NCBI GenBank assembly: GCA_019313915.1
Contig: JAFDAJ010000005.1
Location: forward strand, 1-54,839
Direction of reading: 5' to 3'
DNA from: Deltaproteobacteria bacterium
GTDB taxonomy: Bacteria; Myxococcota_A; Polyangia; Polyangiales; Houyiibacteriaceae
Length of the DNA: 54,839 nucleotides
How positions within the stretch are numbered: the stretch's first letter is position 1; each line of letters starts with the position of its first letter. Under the pieces are notes generated by a model. It searched no databases. It was not told the origin of the DNA and saw only the letters and a list, made by a program, of their open reading frames with translations. Made by a program: the position numbers and the translations under genes. Of this stretch, positions 11,027 to 19,284 are shown piece by piece.

Positions 11027-11593
11027 TTACTCTACCTTGCGCAGCGTATTGTCATCCGTGTGCGCGAAGATCTCGCTCTGCCCCTTGATCTGTAGCTGCG
11101 TGTTTTGCGCGTACGAGAACGAACCGTCTTCGTTCACAGTGAGCTCGATGTCGTAGCGGACGGTCTTGAACTGTTCGTCGAGGAACGGGCCGGAACAGAT
11201 CCCGAATACCTCGCTGCCCACCTCCGCGGCCAGCTTGAACGACTTCGCATCAGGTTCGACCATGCCCCCTGCAAGCACAGTTACGCCGCGCGGAACGATG
11301 AAACTGAGCATGACTTGGCGCGCAGCTGCGTCCCAGAGCCAATAGCCTACTTCCTCGTGAAAGGGGTCCTCGGCACCAAGGCGCCACGCCGTCTTCGCGT
11401 ACCGGAGGCCGTAGAGCGATTGCTCGTGATTCTGGACGAGCCCGATCGGCTCCAGAACCACGTGCTCGCTGAACTCGTTGCGCTCGACGGTGACTCGATC
11501 GTCGTCGGGCGCGATGTCGACGCCGCTCGTGCCTTCCCACATCCCGGCGAAGGGTGCGAGCGGGCCAAGGTTGCGGATGTTGTCGTCGGTCAT
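11027..11593 (-). CDS. Nitrobindin-like haem-binding beta-barrel protein (FABP-like, DUF1794)
   Basis: The 188-residue protein has the family's N-terminal barrel motif GMWEGTSG (compare GxWxGxG) and the C-terminal FAHTDDNTLRKV element, in which H178 is the likely proximal haem ligand. Nitrobindins bind ferric haem and react with NO or isomerise peroxynitrite. I chose the ATG at 11593 (MTDDNIRNLG). The frame stays open to 11659, but that extension is encoded by a palindromic repeat and is probably not translated. The neighbouring globin and peroxidase genes fit reactive-nitrogen/oxygen defence. Confidence 0.7.
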   Translation of the reverse strand: MTDDNIRNLGPLAPFAGMWEGTSGVDIAPDDDRVTVERNEFSEHVVLEPIGLVQNHEQSLYGLRYAKTAWRLGAEDPFHEEVGYWLWDAAARQVMLSFIVPRGVTVLAGGMVEPDAKSFKLAAEVGSEVFGICSGPFLDEQFKTVRYDIELTVNEDGSFSYAQNTQLQIKGQSEIFAHTDDNTLRKVE

Positions 11594-11639
11594 GGGGGAA
11601 CTCTGGGGCAGACCCAGCGCCAGCGCCACTGTCAGAGTC

Positions 11640-11656
11640 GGGGTCAGGCCCCTTTT
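11640..11656. repeat. Second REP-like palindrome (GGGGTCAGGCCCC followed by T4)
   Basis: GGGG and CCCC pair around TCAGG, and four T follow on the plus strand. It resembles the element at 10452-10473: both have a GGGG-x-CAG-x-CCC core with an adjacent T-run. The pair brackets the globin and nitrobindin-like genes. It overlaps the possible 5' extension of the nitrobindin-like frame. Confidence 0.5.
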
Positions 11657-11684
11657 CACAGATGTCTACGTGTCCCGGAGCCCC

Positions 11685-12785
11685 CTACTTCGGCAGCTTC
11701 GGTTGTTCCAGCTTCCCGCAATCGAGTGCGCCGAGGAAGGCGACGATGGAGGCCAGCTCCTCCTCGCTCAGGCCTCGATCGGCCAGCAGTGGCGTCTTGT
11801 TCTTGTTGTCGATGCCTCCGGTCGCCATGACCTTCACGGCACCGGCCAGCGTCTGTGCCGACCCATCGTGAAAGTACGGCGCGCTCTTGGCGACGTTACG
11901 CAGCGACGGAACTTTGAAAGCCCCCCAATCCGCGTCTTGCTCGCTAACCTTGGAGCGTCCTACGTCGACCTGGTCCTCTGCCTTCCCTGCCGTCCCGATC
12001 CCGACGTTGTAGTAGAGGCCGCCGGGAACCCCCATCGCGCTCGAGAAGAGCGGCGGGGCATGGCAGACGGCGCATTGGCCCTTGCCCATGAAGAGCACCC
12101 ATCCCTGCTTTTGCTGCGCGGTGAGAGCACTGTCGTCGCCCTTCGCGTAGCGGTCGTACGCAGTGCCGTCGCAAATCAGCGTGCGCTCGTACGCGGAAAT
12201 GGCTTTCGCAATCGTGTCTGGAGTCATCCCCTCTTCGGGGAACACCTTCTTGAACTGCTTCTTGTACCCTTTGATCTTCGCAAGCTCGGCGGTCTTGGCA
12301 TCGAGGTTCTCTTTGCCGACCCCCATGTTGCCGCCGCCCCACGCGCCCTTGGCCTGCGCTTCGAGGCTTCCGGCTCGGCCGCCCCAGTAGAACGCCTCGA
12401 AGTACGCGGTGTTCCAGATCACGGGGCTATGCCGTGTGAGCTGCTTTTCCTTTGCGCCCACGGCAAGCGGCGTCTCCCCACCGTTGCCATGCTCGTTCTG
12501 GTGACACGAGTAACACGAGCGCGACCCGTCGACGCTCATGCGCGCGTCGAAGAAGAGCTGGTGACCCAGCGCGATCTTTTCCGGAGTCTGGGGATTGTCC
12601 TCCGGGATATTCATCTGCGGAAAGTCGGCCGGAGCCGGCGGCAACTCGACCTTCTCGACGGGAGGTTCGGCAGGCGGTGCAGCCTTCTCCTCTGCGGGTT
12701 TACTCGTGCAAGAGGCGAGTCCGACCGAAAGAATGACGGCAATAGTGGCGGCCAACGCGTGCCAGGTGCTGGAAGTGCTCGACAT
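11685..12785 (-). CDS. Di-haem cytochrome c peroxidase (CcpA/MauG family) lipoprotein
   Basis: The 366-residue protein starts with a lipoprotein signal ending in a lipobox (GLASC, lipidated C26) and a Pro/Glu/Ala-rich linker. It has two c-type haem sites, C91-YS-CH95 and C238-AV-CH242, with the family's N-terminal high-spin haem domain first. It reduces H2O2 in the periplasm using cytochrome c electrons; MauG-type protein oxidation is a possible alternative. It lies after the nitrobindin-like gene on the same strand and diverges from the secreted protein at 12822 with 36 bases between. Confidence 0.92.
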   Translation of the reverse strand: MSSTSSTWHALAATIAVILSVGLASCTSKPAEEKAAPPAEPPVEKVELPPAPADFPQMNIPEDNPQTPEKIALGHQLFFDARMSVDGSRSCYSCHQNEHGNGGETPLAVGAKEKQLTRHSPVIWNTAYFEAFYWGGRAGSLEAQAKGAWGGGNMGVGKENLDAKTAELAKIKGYKKQFKKVFPEEGMTPDTIAKAISAYERTLICDGTAYDRYAKGDDSALTAQQKQGWVLFMGKGQCAVCHAPPLFSSAMGVPGGLYYNVGIGTAGKAEDQVDVGRSKVSEQDADWGAFKVPSLRNVAKSAPYFHDGSAQTLAGAVKVMATGGIDNKNKTPLLADRGLSEEELASIVAFLGALDCGKLEQPKLPK

Positions 12786-12821
12786 GCGGCGATACTACCG
12801 CAAAAGTACCCAGAAGATCCC

Positions 12822-14585
12822 ATGAACACGTCGACACAATGGAGAGGCCGTGCGGCCACAGTTAGTCTGCTTTCGTTGACTTGGTTGCTCGCAACCGGAC
12901 AAACGCCCGACGACGCAGATGCCTTTTATGAAATCGCGGAGGCGGCGGTCACTCCATCGCAGCTTGCGGAAATGTCGGCCGGACTCGGCCCCGTCGGCGT
13001 CCTGGCCGATGGGACGGGCCGCGAAAGCTTCGAGCTTCCGTCTGGGCCGACCGTGCCCGCAGCCATGGGAACCCAACCGCTCGAGTACAAGCCGCTTCCG
13101 CCACTGCCCATGCCGGACAATCCCGGCCTGCTCGATGAGATTGCAAGTGGAGGCGTGCACACCGACGGCTACAACAGCAGCACCTCGCCGCTTCCTGGGC
13201 CCCGCGGCATCAACCCGCTCACCATCACGAGCCCGGTCCATGATGAGGAGATCCGCGCGTGTACTCCGCTCATGCGAGACAACGACGGCTATCTTTCGTC
13301 CCTGTGCATTTCGCTGTTCACCGCAAGCGAGCTCGTCCTGTTCGACCCGAATGACGATTTCAAGATCCTCGCCAAGACCTCGATTCCGCCACGCTCGCAC
13401 GTCCTGGATCCCGCCGGTGGTTGGTATACGAGGATGGACCATCTGGGCCGGCCGCTGGTGCCCACCGCTACCCAACAGCTACGAGCGTACAAGGCGGTGC
13501 AAACCGATGGTGTGTTCGAATGGACCATCGATGAGCAATGGGATCTTTCGAAAGCGCTTCCGCAGGGCATGTCCGCAAGCGATGTGATTCCGGACTTCAA
13601 TGGGGACTACTGGTTCATCTCCGGGTTTGCGCACGTAGGCCACCTCGATGCGGAGACCGGCGAGGCGAAAACCATCTGGCTCTACAACGACGGCTACGAG
13701 TTGATTGGCGCCGCGTTCACCGTCGGACCGGAGGGCGCGTATGTCCTCACAAGCAAGGCAATGTACATGTTCGTCCTCGACGCCGAGGGCGTACCCACCC
13801 AGAAGTGGCGCTGGGAGTACGGTGATCTCGAGAATCCTGATCTCAGCACGCCGACCCTGCACGACCAAGGCCGGCTGGTGACGTTCTCGATCAATCATCC
13901 GGACGGAACAACCGAGCTCGTCGTCATGAACACCAGCGCAGAGCCGATGGAAGCCGAAGACCGGCTGGTGTGCCGAATGAACATGTTCAAGGATGGAACG
14001 GCCGCGATTCAGAACACGGTCATGGCATACGGACGCTCGATCGTCGCCGAGAACAACTACGGAGGGAACTTCTACGAAGTGGGCGATTTCCCTCCGGGCC
14101 TCACACGTGTGGATGTACGAGAAGACTACAGCGGCTGCGACGTCATCTGGGAGAACTACACGGTTTCCTCGCAGGTCCCTCCGCGTCTCTCCACGGGCGA
14201 CGGGCACATCTGGCTCTACTCGCACCGGCGCGGTGAAGCCGAAGATGTTCACGCCTACTATCTCACCGCCATCGACTTCGAGACCGGCGAGGTCGAGTCG
14301 GAGACCTTCGTCGCCAGCGGCAAGCGCCTCGATAACCCCATGCTCTCAGTCGATTTCCTTCCCGGCGGCGTCATGGTCGGGGGCGTCCGAAACGGCATCA
14401 TCAGCGTCTGCGACTCGGAGCTCGATGAGCTCGGCACACCGGTTTGCATCAAGAACAACGAAGGCGAAGGCGGTTCTGGCGGATGCGCGGTTGGGCACGG
14501 GCGCCCCACCGCCGCTACGACGGTTTGGTGGCTAGCGCTCGTCGCAGCAGGCTGCTTCTGGCGCCGACTGCGCCGCGTGCTCTGA
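12822..14585 (+). CDS. Secreted beta-propeller-like protein with C-terminal sorting tail
   Basis: The 587-residue protein has an N-terminal hydrophobic signal (SLLSLTWLLA). The body contains repeated strand-rich blocks (WFISGFAHVGHLDAETGEAK, YVLTSKAMYMFVLDAEGVP, YYLTAIDFETGEVESETFV) like a PQQ- or SGL-type propeller. The last 34 residues run GCAVGHGRPT, a hydrophobic helix (about 564-579), then RRLRRVL. That Cys/helix/Arg layout matches MYXO-CTERM-type tails used for surface anchoring. No enzyme signature was found. The real start is the ATG at 12822; the longer open frame upstream is antisense to the peroxidase gene. Confidence 0.7.
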   Translation: MNTSTQWRGRAATVSLLSLTWLLATGQTPDDADAFYEIAEAAVTPSQLAEMSAGLGPVGVLADGTGRESFELPSGPTVPAAMGTQPLEYKPLPPLPMPDNPGLLDEIASGGVHTDGYNSSTSPLPGPRGINPLTITSPVHDEEIRACTPLMRDNDGYLSSLCISLFTASELVLFDPNDDFKILAKTSIPPRSHVLDPAGGWYTRMDHLGRPLVPTATQQLRAYKAVQTDGVFEWTIDEQWDLSKALPQGMSASDVIPDFNGDYWFISGFAHVGHLDAETGEAKTIWLYNDGYELIGAAFTVGPEGAYVLTSKAMYMFVLDAEGVPTQKWRWEYGDLENPDLSTPTLHDQGRLVTFSINHPDGTTELVVMNTSAEPMEAEDRLVCRMNMFKDGTAAIQNTVMAYGRSIVAENNYGGNFYEVGDFPPGLTRVDVREDYSGCDVIWENYTVSSQVPPRLSTGDGHIWLYSHRRGEAEDVHAYYLTAIDFETGEVESETFVASGKRLDNPMLSVDFLPGGVMVGGVRNGIISVCDSELDELGTPVCIKNNEGEGGSGGCAVGHGRPTAATTVWWLALVAAGCFWRRLRRVL

Positions 14586-15117
14586 GCTCAGCGCCCAGTT
14601 TGGCATGCTTTGCGTGCATGGCCCGGTGGCGTCGTGCCTTCCGAATGCGCCAGGCGAAGGCGACGGCGACGACAAATAGAACGAACAGGCCGCCGCCGAC
14701 CCAGGCGAAGTGGGTCGACACGCCTTGCGCAAGCGCCGCCACTTGCGTGTGAAAGACGCCGCCAACTACGACGTACGCCGTGCTCCACAGCAGCAATCCC
14801 AACGCGTCGAACAGCACGAACCGGCGGTAATCGAATCCCGAAAGCCCCGCGGCAAAAGCCGGGACGCTTCCGCTGCCCGGAATGAACTTGGCGGCGATGA
14901 GGATCCCAGCTCCGTTCTTGCGCACTCGGTCCCGGAACGAGAGTACGCACACGCTGGGGTTCGAAGCCAACCCGCACGCCACGTCGAGTAAACGCCGGCC
15001 GCGCCAGCGAGCAAGACCGAACCAGACCGACTCACTCAGCAGCGCGCCAATGGCTACCGTTCCAACCGCGAGGAAGGGATTGAGGACGCCAGCAATCGAG
15101 GCGGCGCCGACCACCAT
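14515..15117 (-). CDS. DedA/SNARE-associated family membrane protein, N-terminus short
   Basis: The 200-residue membrane protein carries the DedA core KFIPGSGSVPAFAAGLSGFD with helices before and after it (LLLWSTAYVVVGGVF, LFVLFVVAVAFAW). DedA proteins support membrane homeostasis and lipid-carrier flipping. From the only good start (ATG 15117) the protein lacks the first helix and acidic/PG motif usual in the family. The frame is open further up (towards 15180) but offers no ATG, GTG or TTG, so the gene is N-terminally truncated or uses a rare start. Its last 71 bases overlap the convergent gene at 12822-14585. Confidence 0.7.
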   Translation of the reverse strand: MVVGAASIAGVLNPFLAVGTVAIGALLSESVWFGLARWRGRRLLDVACGLASNPSVCVLSFRDRVRKNGAGILIAAKFIPGSGSVPAFAAGLSGFDYRRFVLFDALGLLLWSTAYVVVGGVFHTQVAALAQGVSTHFAWVGGGLFVLFVVAVAFAWRIRKARRHRAMHAKHAKLGAELRARGAVGARSSLLRRALATKPS

Positions 15118-15199
15118 CAGAACCGGAGCGGCCGCAATGGGCGCACCCGATATATGCGCAGCGCACCGATTCGTTAGTCGTGGGTCGGGAGACGAAGCA

Positions 15200-17014
15200 T
15201 TACTGAACGATAATACAGGAGGGATCAGCCCCGTCGGTCAGACCGTCGCCGTCGTTATCGATGCCGTCGTTGCAAATCTCTTGAACGCACTCGTCTACGA
15301 CGCAGTTGCAGTTGTTGTCGACCCCGTCATCGCAGATCTCGACGGGCCCGCACTCGCTGCACATCGCTTCGTCTGCCGTGCCGTTGCAGTTGTTGTCGAT
15401 CCCGTCACCGCAGATGTCCACGCACAGGCACTGCTGTTGCCGGTCCTCATCGGACACGGTCCAAAATGCCCGATGGTTTCCGTCCTCGATGCTTTGGAAT
15501 GGTGCCCAGAAGGCCGCGTAACTCACGTCTCCGCTCGCCTCCGGATCGACCGCGGCGATCCATATCTGGTCCTCTTTGTCGTCTCGGGGACGCAGCGTCG
15601 CGTACGCACGAAGGCTAGAGAACGCGAGCCAGAAGGTTCCTGGGAGCGTGCTAGGCGCCCAGCGCGGCATCGCGTTACCTATGTCGACGACGTTCTCCTC
15701 GTCGTTGACGCGCTCATTCAAGCGAGTCAGCTCTCGGGAGGTTCCTCCGTCGGCAGAGATCATGCGAATCGTGGCGGTGACCGCGTCCTTCGATTTCTGC
15801 TGCGCATTCACGTAGGCAATCCACGCGCTGTCTGGGCTCCAAGCCGGGAAGAAGTTGTTGTCTTCCCCACCCTGGCTCTCCACGAGCACCGTGACCGCGC
15901 CCCAGGCGCCGGCATCGTAGTCGATGACGGCGATGCTGGCGGCCTCGATTTCCTTGTTTCCGACCCTGCCCTCGGTCATGGCAAACGCAACCTTGTCCCC
16001 AAGAGCCGACCAGTCCGGCATGTTCGCCAATTTTCCGGCCGGAAGGGGCACGACGCCAGCATTGTCGCCCACCGGCTCTCCGCTCTCGGTGTCCAGCAGA
16101 CGTAGAACGCCCTTTTCCGACACGAGCAACAGCTCCCCATCAGGCGAGAATGTGGACCAGCCGACTTTCCGTTCTGCCTGCGCTGGTTTGGGCACGAGCA
16201 CGTCGAAGCTGTCGATATCGATCGTGCGTAGCGCTTCGCCGCCGTAGCCCATGGCCATGCGACGTCCGTCGCGAGAGACGGTGTGACACGCCACGCATTC
16301 CTCCGCGTCTGGCGCATCAGGATCGGTGTAGAACTTCTGCGAAATGGAGTCCTCGATGCGTGCCCGCATGATTCCGCTGGTGCCCGTCGACCAGTAATAG
16401 ATCGCTCCAGGGACCGCCCCTTCGCTAATGAAAACGTCGATGGGGTTCGACGTCCAGGCTTGCGCCGGATCGTCGAGGTCGAGCGCAGTGACCGTGAAGG
16501 CAACCGCGCCGCCACGGTTCGACTCGGCAACCCAATCCCACTCTTCCTCGGTGGGAGACCAGCTACTGCCAGTGGTATAGATCGACACTGCGGTCGCATC
16601 GCCGTCGAACCTCAGTTCGTACGCGAGGTCCGCCGCAGGTTCCGTCCACTCGAAACGAACACGAGACACGTTGACCGGAAACATCGTTTCATGGCTTGGG
16701 TAGACAATCGCTGATTCGTTGGCGGCGTTTGTCGCAGGAGGATTCCTCATCGCAGCATCAAAGAGCGAATCCGTTCCAACTGGAACGCCGTCATGGGTGA
16801 ACTGCTGTTCGCCGGTGTGCTCCGCACACGGCCCTCCGCCACAGAGTTCTGCGTCTGGAACGATGACCGTAGGATTCTCACCCGTTCCGATACCGCCTGC
16901 TCCGGCCGTGCCCATGGTCCCAGCCGACCCGCCGCCAGCTCGAACGCCGCCTTCACCATTGCTCGCACACGCTGTCGCCGCACAGGCGATCATCACTACC
17001 AGAATCAGTCTCAC
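15200..17014 (-). CDS. TolB-like propeller lipoprotein with one c-type haem motif and MopE-like metal-binding repeats
   Basis: The 604-residue lipoprotein has a lipobox (TACAS) followed by a Gly-rich linker. A TolB/WD40-like propeller (STFSPDGELLLVSEKGVLRL, FPAWSPDSAWIAYVNAQQ) is preceded by a single haem site C240-VA-CH244. Three C-terminal copies of an Asp/Asn-rich motif (ICGDGIDNNCNG, ICDDGVDNNCN, ICNDGIDNDGDG) match the MopE/putative metal-binding family and the Ca-type DxDxDG pattern. It is presumably exported and periplasmic or surface-exposed. Substrate and partners are unknown; electron transfer is inferred only from the haem motif. Confidence 0.75.
   Translation of the reverse strand: MRLILVVMIACAATACASNGEGGVRAGGGSAGTMGTAGAGGIGTGENPTVIVPDAELCGGGPCAEHTGEQQFTHDGVPVGTDSLFDAAMRNPPATNAANESAIVYPSHETMFPVNVSRVRFEWTEPAADLAYELRFDGDATAVSIYTTGSSWSPTEEEWDWVAESNRGGAVAFTVTALDLDDPAQAWTSNPIDVFISEGAVPGAIYYWSTGTSGIMRARIEDSISQKFYTDPDAPDAEECVACHTVSRDGRRMAMGYGGEALRTIDIDSFDVLVPKPAQAERKVGWSTFSPDGELLLVSEKGVLRLLDTESGEPVGDNAGVVPLPAGKLANMPDWSALGDKVAFAMTEGRVGNKEIEAASIAVIDYDAGAWGAVTVLVESQGGEDNNFFPAWSPDSAWIAYVNAQQKSKDAVTATIRMISADGGTSRELTRLNERVNDEENVVDIGNAMPRWAPSTLPGTFWLAFSSLRAYATLRPRDDKEDQIWIAAVDPEASGDVSYAAFWAPFQSIEDGNHRAFWTVSDEDRQQQCLCVDICGDGIDNNCNGTADEAMCSECGPVEICDDGVDNNCNCVVDECVQEICNDGIDNDGDGLTDGADPSCIIVQ
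15215..15430 (-). repeat. Degenerate repeats encoding three ICxDGxDN motifs
   Basis: Three similar stretches inside the lipoprotein gene share a GTTGCAGTTGTTGTCGA-type core, each encoding a Cys/Asp/Asn-rich metal-binding motif. They look like intragenic duplications. Confidence 0.6.
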
Positions 17015-17054
17015 GGGACCCCCTCAACCAAAGACAATGGATCCACGATAGACA

Positions 17055-17106
17055 ATCGTTGGGGCGGCGACCAACGATGTAGGGCGAGTCACCCCCCCCG
17101 CCCTAC
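17055..17106. terminator. Two back-to-back perfect hairpins at the end of the rimP-truB operon
   Basis: ATCGTTGG (17055-17062) pairs with CCAACGAT (17071-17078). Directly next to it GTAGGGCG (17079-17086) pairs with CGCCCTAC (17099-17106). Both stems are eight perfect base pairs. The second contains the stop codon of the flavoprotein gene and a run of eight C/G in its loop. There is no U-run, so this is a structured 3' end or transcript stabiliser rather than a standard intrinsic terminator. Confidence 0.45.
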
Positions 17107-18350
17107 AGCATCGCCAATTGTCGCGCTTCTACGATGTTGTCCTCGATCGAACAGTAGGTCCATGAGCCATAGCGGCCGATCGAATGCACATCCTGGGCGG
17201 CCAGCAGCCGCTTCTTCGCCGCTGCTTCAGCGTTCGACTTCGTGGTGATGTGCACGTAGGCGGGATCGAGCAGGACGTCGTGGGAGGCAACGAGGGCTTG
17301 GTTGGTCACTACGCCGCAGGTCTGCAGGTCGGCCAACACCCGTGCCTTCATTGCGCCGCGGTCATCCTCACAAAGCACTGCGTCCCACGGCAGCCCCACC
17401 TCCACGTACAAACTCATCCGGTCCGCGCCGAAGATGTTGTCGTAGAAACCGACTCGATAGAACGAGATGTCTCGCTGGGGGTAGTAGATCCAGTGCACTC
17501 CCGTCGGACCCTTGCTGTCGAAGCCGAGATTGAAGACCTGCACCTTATTGTGGCTGAAGACGGATGAGTCGTAGGCGAGGCCGCACATATCGAACAGGCT
17601 TACCAGCGGTGCACTGCTCACGAGGGCCTCGTACTGAATCTCGCGTTTCGTCGTGGTGGCTACCTTGGCTTCGAGGTCGATTCGGACGACGCGTTCCCCC
17701 AGCGCAATTCGGTCGGTGCGTACCCCTTGGGCGAGCGCCTCGATGTACTGAATCGCCCCGCCCTCCGGGTAGGTAAACGTAGCGTTGTAGCCGTCGTTCG
17801 CGGGTGTCTCCCGGTTCCGCAAGATCTCTTCGACGCTAACGTGCGGAAAGAAGCGCCCCATCGCGTCGGCATCGAGGGCCGTCAAGTTCAGTGCGTAGAG
17901 CTTTTCGTTGTAGGGAATCAGGAACTTCTCGGCGATGCCGCGGCCGTAGTGCGCATAGAGCATATCCTTGAAGTTTTCCGCCTTTTGTTCGGGTCGGCTC
18001 CGGAGGTCGCGCACGCATTGTTCGTACTCCGCCTCCGGCAGCTGATGGATGTTCTTCTGAAATGGAAAATCGATGAACCGGTCCGCGTACCAGATTCGGC
18101 TATCACGTTCGACGCGAAGGACACGCTGATCACCCATGCGTTCGACCAGGTATTGCTCGATCTCGGGGTGCCGAAAATGAAAGAAATGTCCCGAATAGTC
18201 CCAGACGAAACCATCGCGCTTTATCGTACGGCAATAGCCGCCAATCTCTTCTTCGGACTCGACGATCAGGTAGTCGTCGTCGCGCAGCCAATCGGCAAAC
18301 GCGAGGCCGCTGACGCCGGCTCCGACGACCAGGTAGCGCGTGCGATCCAC
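17103..18350 (-). CDS. FAD-dependent amine oxidase / UDP-galactopyranose-mutase-like protein
   Basis: The 415-residue flavoprotein begins with the FAD dinucleotide-binding loop VVGAGVSGLAFADWL, followed by ESEEEIGGYCRT. The GHFFHFRHPEIEQYL and IPYNEKLYALNL elements are typical of the UDP-galactopyranose mutase and protoporphyrinogen-oxidase-like branch. It may act in surface-sugar or haem biosynthesis; the reaction is not settled. Its GTG start comes one base after the truB stop, so it is the last gene of the rimP operon, an unusual place for such an enzyme. Two hairpins follow. Confidence 0.75.
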   Translation of the reverse strand: MDRTRYLVVGAGVSGLAFADWLRDDDYLIVESEEEIGGYCRTIKRDGFVWDYSGHFFHFRHPEIEQYLVERMGDQRVLRVERDSRIWYADRFIDFPFQKNIHQLPEAEYEQCVRDLRSRPEQKAENFKDMLYAHYGRGIAEKFLIPYNEKLYALNLTALDADAMGRFFPHVSVEEILRNRETPANDGYNATFTYPEGGAIQYIEALAQGVRTDRIALGERVVRIDLEAKVATTTKREIQYEALVSSAPLVSLFDMCGLAYDSSVFSHNKVQVFNLGFDSKGPTGVHWIYYPQRDISFYRVGFYDNIFGADRMSLYVEVGLPWDAVLCEDDRGAMKARVLADLQTCGVVTNQALVASHDVLLDPAYVHITTKSNAEAAAKKRLLAAQDVHSIGRYGSWTYCSIEDNIVEARQLAML

Positions 18351-18351
18351 G

Positions 18352-19284
18352 CTAAGGGCTTACCACATCGGGGGCGGTGGTTGTGAACCCGCGGACGACG
18401 CGAATGCCCTCATCAACGCGACGGCCGAGCGCAACCGGGTTGCCGTCCGGCGCAAAGAGCGCAAGCGATTCCTCCGGCGAAACGTCCCGCCACCCATCGC
18501 CGACGACGACCTCGGGCCCAATTGGCCGTCCGTGTCGCGCATGGCGGACCCCTTCGTCGGTGAGCTCGACACGGGTCAGCGCGCCACATGCCTCCTTCAA
18601 AGGGATCAGTTGCCCCGCGATCCCCTCGGCAGTCATCTCATCGCCACAGATCGCGTCTTCGATCGAAAACGCTCCGCTCGCCGTCCGCCGCAACACCTTC
18701 ACATGCCCCAACGTCCCGAGGGCACGTGCGACGTCCCGCGCCAGCGACCGCACGTAGAAGCCCTTGCCGCAATGAAGGCTCAGTCGAAGGGTCTTCGGGC
18801 TGACCTCATCCACCGTCGCTTCGTAAAGCTCCACCTCGCGCACCGGCGCCTCGACGGCTTCACCGCGTCGAACACGGCGGTGAAGCGGGGTACCGCCAAC
18901 CTTGATCGCGCTCAGCTTCGGCGCCTCTTGCGGATGACGACCGATGAACGGTTGAAGCGCTTGCTCCACCGCCGCCGCATCGAGCGGAGGCACTTCCGAG
19001 GTTTCGGTGACCTCGCCATCCGCATCGAGGGAATCGGTTTCCGCGCCCAGAGCGATGGTCACCTCGTACCGCTTGTCGTCGGACTGAAGGTGAGAAACGA
19101 GCTTGGTGCCCTCCCCGACCGCAATCACCAATACCCCCGTCGCTAGCGGGTCGAGGGTTCCCGCGTGCCCGACTGATCGCTGACGTAAGGCCTTCCGGAC
19201 GCGCTGCACGACATCGTGCGACGTGCACCCCGCCGGCTTGTCGACGATCAGGATGCCGCTCACCGTAAAACCGCTGCTATCCAT
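18352..19284 (-). CDS. truB: tRNA pseudouridine(55) synthase TruB
   Basis: The 310-residue enzyme makes pseudouridine 55 in the T-loop of tRNAs. It shows the family start GILIVDKPAGCTSHDVV, the catalytic aspartate in GHAGTLDPLATGVL and a C-terminal PUA-like region. The ATG at 19284 overlaps the nrnA stop by eight bases; a GTG at 19263 is an alternative start even closer to the conserved region. The frame further upstream is antisense or out of frame to nrnA and was discarded. Confidence 0.95.
   Translation of the reverse strand: MDSSGFTVSGILIVDKPAGCTSHDVVQRVRKALRQRSVGHAGTLDPLATGVLVIAVGEGTKLVSHLQSDDKRYEVTIALGAETDSLDADGEVTETSEVPPLDAAAVEQALQPFIGRHPQEAPKLSAIKVGGTPLHRRVRRGEAVEAPVREVELYEATVDEVSPKTLRLSLHCGKGFYVRSLARDVARALGTLGHVKVLRRTASGAFSIEDAICGDEMTAEGIAGQLIPLKEACGALTRVELTDEGVRHARHGRPIGPEVVVGDGWRDVSPEESLALFAPDGNPVALGRRVDEGIRVVRGFTTTAPDVVSP

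Noticed and set aside
11478-12821. Long plus-strand open frame upstream of the secreted protein
   Set aside because: It is antisense to the nitrobindin-like and peroxidase genes, which have clear family motifs; the signal peptide begins only at 12822.
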